Shown here: positions 59,230 through 64,000 of the stretch, one piece after another | Layout of the letters: each line of letters opens with the position of its first letter | How positions within the stretch are numbered: position 1 is the first letter of the stretch | NCBI GenBank assembly: GCA_947630665.1 | Contig: CANRID010000002.1 | Coordinates: 1-64,000, forward strand | DNA: 64,000 bases | Direction: 5' to 3' | DNA from: an uncultured Bacteroidales bacterium | GTDB lineage: Bacteria; Bacteroidota; Bacteroidia; Bacteroidales; UBA932 | Program-made: the position numbers and the translations under genes | Notes under the pieces: model-generated | Databases searched by the model: none | Told to the model about the DNA's origin: nothing | What the model saw: only the letters and a program-made list of their open reading frames with translations

Positions 59230-59262
59230 TTCCGGAAGGGTCAGTTTTCGTATCCCGACAAG

Positions 59263-59892
59263 ATGATGATAAAGAATATAATATTCGATATGGGTGGCGT
59301 TTTGGTGGGTCTGGACCGCCATAAATGCCTGGATGCTTTTGCTGCGATAGGTTTTCCGGATTTCGGGGATTATCTGGATCCTTACAAACAGAAAGATTTT
59401 TTTGCGGCATTCGAGAACGGAGATTTGACGGCGGCGCAATTCCGGGATGAAGTGCGCCGGCATATTTCCCGGCCGGAGACTGCCGATCAGGAGATAGATA
59501 ATGCGTTGAACATGTTCCTGACGGGAGTAAATCCTGCAAAGATCCGGTTCTTGCTGGATCTGAGAAACAAATACAAACTCTTTTTGCTGAGCAATACCAA
59601 TCCGATATCCTGGAAGCATACGCAGGAGTTGTTTGAAGAAGCCGGCGGCATCCCGATGGTCTCCGCATTCGATCGTGTTTTCCTTTCCTTTGAAATGAAC
59701 AAATCCAAGCCGGGAGAAGCTATTTTCCGTCAGGTGCTGCGGGATGCGGGAATCCGGGCGGAAGAAAGTCTGTTTGTCGATGACGGACCTGCGAATACCG
59801 CGGCCGCTTCGGGTATGGGATTCCGGGTTCTTCTATATGATGTGAATACCGATCTGGCGGCAAAAGTGACGGAGGCATTGGAAGAATGGTAA
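59263..59892 (+). CDS. HAD family hydrolase (HAD-IA, YihX-like)
   Basis: 209 aa; KNIIFDMGGVLVGLDRHKCLDAF; FLLSNTNPISW; ESLFVDDGPANTAAASGMGFRVLLYD. Confidence 0.92.
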   Translation: MMIKNIIFDMGGVLVGLDRHKCLDAFAAIGFPDFGDYLDPYKQKDFFAAFENGDLTAAQFRDEVRRHISRPETADQEIDNALNMFLTGVNPAKIRFLLDLRNKYKLFLLSNTNPISWKHTQELFEEAGGIPMVSAFDRVFLSFEMNKSKPGEAIFRQVLRDAGIRAEESLFVDDGPANTAAASGMGFRVLLYDVNTDLAAKVTEALEEW

Positions 59893-60683
59893 AATTCGTA
59901 AGTCTTTCCAGCGGAAGCAACGGTAATTGTTATTATATAGGCAACGAGCATACGGCGCTGCTGATCGATGCCGGTATCGGCCCGCGTACTATCAAAAAAC
60001 GTTTGCTCGAACACGGCATCTCTATGGAAACCGTTGAATTCGTGCTTGTCACACATGATCATATCGATCATATCAAGAGCTTAGGGTCCTTGGCGGAGCG
60101 TTTGCATTTGCCGGTATATGCTTCCGAAAAATTGCATGGAGCGCTCGAGAGACATTTTTGTACGCGCGGCAAACTGTCGGGATGCATCCGGAAAACGATA
60201 CTGGATCGCCCCTGCGAATATAAAGGGGTCCGGTTCATTCCTTTCGAAGTGCCTCACGACGCTACCGAAACGGTAGGATATTATATCGATTTCTACGGGA
60301 CCAAATTCACTTTTCTTACGGATGCGGGCGCTGTGACGGAATCGGTCATCAAGTATTGCAAAATGTCGGGACACCTGATATTCGAGGCCAATTACGATCT
60401 GAATATGCTGCTGAGGGGAAGTTATCCTCCGGATCTGAAGATAAGGATTATGGAAGGCCACGGTCACTTGAGCAACGAACAGACGGCCTCCGCCCTTAAA
60501 ATCATCTACCACCGGGATCTGAGCCATATTTTTTTATGCCATTTGAGCGAAAACAACAATACTCCCGCCGTGGCATACGATACCATAGCGAAAGGGTTGT
60601 CCGATATAGGCGTAAAAGTGGGGACCGATGTCGCCCTTACCTGCCTTCCCCGCAGGCAATCGTCCCAGCTGTTCACCTTTTAA
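59886..60683 (+). CDS. MBL-fold metallo-hydrolase (YycJ/WalJ-like)
   Basis: 265 aa; VKFVSLSSGSNGNCYYIGNEHTALLIDAGIGPRTIKKRL...VLVTHDHIDHIKSLGSLA. Confidence 0.92.
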   Translation: MVKFVSLSSGSNGNCYYIGNEHTALLIDAGIGPRTIKKRLLEHGISMETVEFVLVTHDHIDHIKSLGSLAERLHLPVYASEKLHGALERHFCTRGKLSGCIRKTILDRPCEYKGVRFIPFEVPHDATETVGYYIDFYGTKFTFLTDAGAVTESVIKYCKMSGHLIFEANYDLNMLLRGSYPPDLKIRIMEGHGHLSNEQTASALKIIYHRDLSHIFLCHLSENNNTPAVAYDTIAKGLSDIGVKVGTDVALTCLPRRQSSQLFTF

Positions 60684-60750
60684 GCCTTACCGGATCCGGA
60701 ACCGATATTTGCGTTTTTTGCATTGACGGATGCTTTGTACGGATATTAAA

Positions 60751-60786
60751 AAAGGGAATGACTTCTATTTCTGGTCATTCCCTTTT
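60751..60786. terminator. Bidirectional intrinsic terminator between MBL hydrolase and pckA
   Basis: AAAGGGAATGAC-n11-GTCATTCCCTTT perfect 12-bp stem with flanking A/T tracts. Confidence 0.85.
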
Positions 60787-60856
60787 CCATGTTTTCCCGG
60801 GTCACTCCCGGATTATGCCGATTTCCGGAAAAACCGTTTCTTCCGGAAATGGGTTT

Positions 60857-62464
60857 CTACAGTTTCGGACCGGCTGCAACCAAAGCTTTTCCGGCAGCGT
60901 TACCGGTGAATTTATTGAAGTTCTTGATGAAGCGTCCGGCCAGGTCTTTCGCCTTTTCGTCCCACTGCGCAACATCCTGATAAGTGTCGCGCGGATCGAG
61001 GATCTTAGGATCCACTCCCGGCAGGGAAGTAGGGATCGTCAGGTTGAAATAAGGGATGGTCTTGGTAGGAGCTTCATTGATGGAACCGTTCAGTATGGCA
61101 TCGATGATTCCGCGGGTATCCTTAATGGAAATACGTTTCCCTGTTCCGTTCCAGCCGGTGTTTACTAAATAAGCCTTCGCACCGGATTTTTCCATCTTCT
61201 TCACTAATTCTTCCCCGTATTTGGTAGGGTGCAAAGAAAGGAACGCCGCCCCGAAGCATGCGGAGAAAGTAGGGGTCGGTTCGGTAATACCGCGTTCCGT
61301 ACCGGCCAGTTTGGCGGTAAATCCGGAAAGGAAATAATATTTGGTCTGTTCCGGAGTCAGTATGGAAACCGGAGGCAGTACGCCGAAAGCATCTGCAGAC
61401 AGGAAAATCACTTTTTCTGCGGCAGGAGCCTTGGAAACCGGTCTTACAATATTCTTGATATGGTCGATCGGATAGGAAACGCGGGTATTTTCGGTTACGC
61501 TTTTATCGTTGAAATCGATTTTGCCATTGGCATCCACCGTTACGTTTTCGAGCAAAGCGTTGCGTTTGATAGCATTGTAAATATCCGGTTCCGCCTCTTT
61601 GGAAAGATTGATGACCTTGGCGTAGCATCCGCCTTCGAAATTGAATACGCCGTCATCGTCCCAACCATGCTCGTCGTCGCCGATAAGCAAACGTTTAGGG
61701 TCGGTAGACAAAGTGGTCTTGCCTGTTCCGGACAAACCGAAGAAAATGGCGGTGTTTTTGCCGTTCATATCGGTATTGGCAGAGCAGTGCATGGAAGCCA
61801 TGCCCTTTAAAGGAAGAAGGTAGTTCATAATGGAGAACAGCCCTTTTTTCATTTCTCCCCCGTACCAGGTATTGAGAATTACCTGTTCGTTGGAGGTCAG
61901 GTTGAATACGGTAGCGGTCTCGGAGTTGAGGCCCAACTCTTTATAGTTTTTCACCTTGGCTTTGGAAGCATTGAAGGAGACGAAATCCGGTTCGCCGTAA
62001 TCGGCCAGTTCCTCTTCCGTAGGGCGGATGAACATATTTTTCACGAAATGGGCCTGCCATGCCACTTCCATAATGAAACGCACTTTCAGGCGGGAGTTTG
62101 GATTCGCCCCGCAGAAAGTATCCATTACATACAGTCTCTTGCCGGACAGTTCCTTGACAGCCAAATCTTTCAACGCTTTCCAGGTTTCCGGGGAGGTAGG
62201 CTTGTTATCGTTTTTATATTCATCTGAAGTCCACCAGATGGTGTCTTTGGAAGTATCGTCCAATACGAAAAATTTATCTTTAGGGGAGCGCCCGGTATAG
62301 ATTCCGGTCATTACGTTTACAGCTCCGAGTTCGGTAATCGTTCCTTTATCATAACCGGTGAGGCCCTCTTTGGTTTCCTCTTCAAAAAGGGTTTCGTAGG
62401 AGGGGTTGTGGAGAATTTCCTTCACATCGGTAATTCCGTACTTGCTTAAATCTATTTTTGACAT
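60857..62464 (-). CDS. pckA: Phosphoenolpyruvate carboxykinase (ATP)
   Basis: 535 aa; [14 protein letters not shown]...[45 protein letters not shown]. Confidence 0.98.
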   Translation of the reverse strand: MSKIDLSKYGITDVKEILHNPSYETLFEEETKEGLTGYDKGTITELGAVNVMTGIYTGRSPKDKFFVLDDTSKDTIWWTSDEYKNDNKPTSPETWKALKDLAVKELSGKRLYVMDTFCGANPNSRLKVRFIMEVAWQAHFVKNMFIRPTEEELADYGEPDFVSFNASKAKVKNYKELGLNSETATVFNLTSNEQVILNTWYGGEMKKGLFSIMNYLLPLKGMASMHCSANTDMNGKNTAIFFGLSGTGKTTLSTDPKRLLIGDDEHGWDDDGVFNFEGGCYAKVINLSKEAEPDIYNAIKRNALLENVTVDANGKIDFNDKSVTENTRVSYPIDHIKNIVRPVSKAPAAEKVIFLSADAFGVLPPVSILTPEQTKYYFLSGFTAKLAGTERGITEPTPTFSACFGAAFLSLHPTKYGEELVKKMEKSGAKAYLVNTGWNGTGKRISIKDTRGIIDAILNGSINEAPTKTIPYFNLTIPTSLPGVDPKILDPRDTYQDVAQWDEKAKDLAGRFIKNFNKFTGNAAGKALVAAGPKL

Positions 62465-62725
62465 AATAAAGTTAATTTAATTTTTTATGAATTCTTTTAT
62501 TTTTATCCTAATATTCCAAGATGCAAAGATAGATATAAAAACTAAAATCATGAGCAATCTTCCTACAAAATTCTTGCCGAAAAACCGACAAAACTGAACG
62601 AAACGGAAAATGCAGAAATACAATATGATAAGAATCGATCCGGTCTTAATTCGAAATTAGAAAGGCTGTCGGGATTATTATTGAAAGGAATTCGATATTT
62701 TTGTAAAAGAAAAAACGGAGACGGA

Positions 62726-64000
62726 ATGATAAAGGAGATTTTGAAAAGATATTGGGGTTATGACGAGTTCAGACCCATGCAGGAGGAGATTATTTCCGCT
62801 ATTTTGAACGGGGAGGATACGTTGGCGCTCATGCCTACGGGTGGAGGGAAGTCCGTGTGTTTTCAGGTGCCGGCCATGGCCAAGGAAGGGATCTGCTTAG
62901 TGGTGTCTCCGTTGATCGCTCTGATAAAGGATCAGGTACAGAATCTGAATGCCAGAGGGATGAGGGCGCTGGCGGTGTATTCGGGCATGAATTATCATCA
63001 GATAGATGTAGCTTTGGATAATGCGATATACGGAGATTATAAATTTTTATATGTATCGCCCGAAAGGCTCCAGACGCCTTTGTTCCAGGAAAGGGTGCAG
63101 AAAATGAACATCAACTTCTTGGTGGTGGATGAAGCGCACTGTATTTCCCAATGGGGATATGATTTTCGTCCTTCCTACCTGGAAATCAAAGAAATAAAAA
63201 AACATATAGGGAAGGTCCCGACGGTTGCCCTGACGGCTACCGCCACGAAAAAGGTGGCGGAGGATATAATGCGGCATCTGGAATTCGAAAGGCCCCATGT
63301 CATTTCGTCCGGGTTCCGGCGGCCGAATTTGTCGTACGTGGTAAGGGAAACGGACGATAAATACGGAAACATCCTGCGGATATGCCGGGCTGTGCAGGGT
63401 TCGGGAATCGTTTACGTGCGGGAGCGCAAAAAGACCGAAGAGATCGCGGGTTTCCTCAGGGGACAGGGAATCGCAGCCGACTTTTATCATGCCGGCCTGA
63501 GCAAGGAAATGCGCTCGATCAAACAGGACGGATGGAAAAAAGGAGAGATCAGGGCGATCGTAGCCACCAACGCATTCGGTATGGGAATCGATAAGCCGGA
63601 CGTGCGTTTTGTGATTCACTACGATCTGCCGGATTCCATTGAAGCGTATTTTCAGGAAGCGGGCCGGGCCGGCCGGGACGGATTGCGCTCTTATACTACG
63701 TTGCTGTGGAATCGTTCCGATTTGAACCGTCTCAGACAAATACATAACGTAACATATCCGTCGGTAGAATATATCAAAGATATCTATCAGAAAGTCTTTA
63801 TCTATTTGCAGATTCCCTATGAAGCGGGAAAGGAAAGCGTCAACAAGTTCGATCTGGCCGGATTCGCCCGGAAATTTTCGCTGAATGCGGTATCGGCTTA
63901 TTATGCCATTAAATATATAGAGCAGGAAGGTTACTGGGAACTGACGGACGAGATCGACAATCCGTCCCGGATCACCTTTATCGTAAACCGGGATGAATTA
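62726..64000 (+). CDS. recQ: RecQ family ATP-dependent DNA helicase, truncated at window end
   Basis: MIKEILKRYWGYDEFRPMQEEIISAILNGEDTLALMPTGGGKSVCFQVPA...VVDEAHCISQWGYDFRPSY...ATNAFGMGIDKPDVRFVIHYDLP...QEAGRAGRDG; open to position 64000. Confidence 0.95.
   Translation, partial: MIKEILKRYWGYDEFRPMQEEIISAILNGEDTLALMPTGGGKSVCFQVPAMAKEGICLVVSPLIALIKDQVQNLNARGMRALAVYSGMNYHQIDVALDNAIYGDYKFLYVSPERLQTPLFQERVQKMNINFLVVDEAHCISQWGYDFRPSYLEIKEIKKHIGKVPTVALTATATKKVAEDIMRHLEFERPHVISSGFRRPNLSYVVRETDDKYGNILRICRAVQGSGIVYVRERKKTEEIAGFLRGQGIAADFYHAGLSKEMRSIKQDGWKKGEIRAIVATNAFGMGIDKPDVRFVIHYDLPDSIEAYFQEAGRAGRDGLRSYTTLLWNRSDLNRLRQIHNVTYPSVEYIKDIYQKVFIYLQIPYEAGKESVNKFDLAGFARKFSLNAVSAYYAIKYIEQEGYWELTDEIDNPSRITFIVNRDEL

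Noticed and set aside
1-64000. CRISPR arrays, transposases, integrases, prophage modules, tRNA/rRNA genes
   Set aside because: No direct-repeat/spacer arrays, mobile-element proteins or cloverleaf/rRNA-like sequences were noticed in intergenic regions on reading; a tRNAscan/ISfinder run would be needed to exclude them fully.

Overview
This 64 kb window is a gene-dense chromosomal segment from an anaerobic Bacteroidales-type bacterium. Evidence for that assignment is the SusC/SusD pair, promoters of the TTTG-N18/19-TAnnTTTG type, RagB/SusD-like proteins, and Parabacteroides/Odoribacter-like cysteate synthase. I found no CRISPR array, tRNA, rRNA, transposase or phage genes. Most of the window is housekeeping: rny, zapA, carAB, pckA, recQ, rmuC, transporters. 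Several loci deserve attention. (1) A his operon (hisG-hisD-hisCB-hisHA-hisF-hisIE) has two unusual gene fusions, HisC-HisB(IGPD) and HisH-HisA, and no recognisable histidinol-phosphatase domain. It is preceded by an unannotated leader peptide, MLTVSLHNHHHHHLPASGGGILLYGM, followed by an intrinsic terminator (a his attenuator) and a near-perfect Bacteroidetes promoter. (2) A MarR-regulated heterodisulfide-reductase-like operon (HdrC-HdrB-HdrA-HdrC-HdrE/D) ends in cysteate synthase, with a SulP transporter downstream. This is a candidate sulfonate/sulfonolipid redox module. (3) A perfect 20-bp inverted repeat flanks a 164-bp segment upstream of susC with promoter-like motifs pointing away from susC, consistent with a phase-variable promoter in the OFF orientation. 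(4) An ADP-forming acyl-CoA synthetase / 2-oxoacid:ferredoxin oxidoreductase operon contains an unannotated 53-aa single-TM protein. (5) There is a putative 6S RNA next to zapA. (6) A UvrA paralogue lacks the UvrB-binding region. All calls come from reading the sequence and recalled family knowledge; no database search was run.
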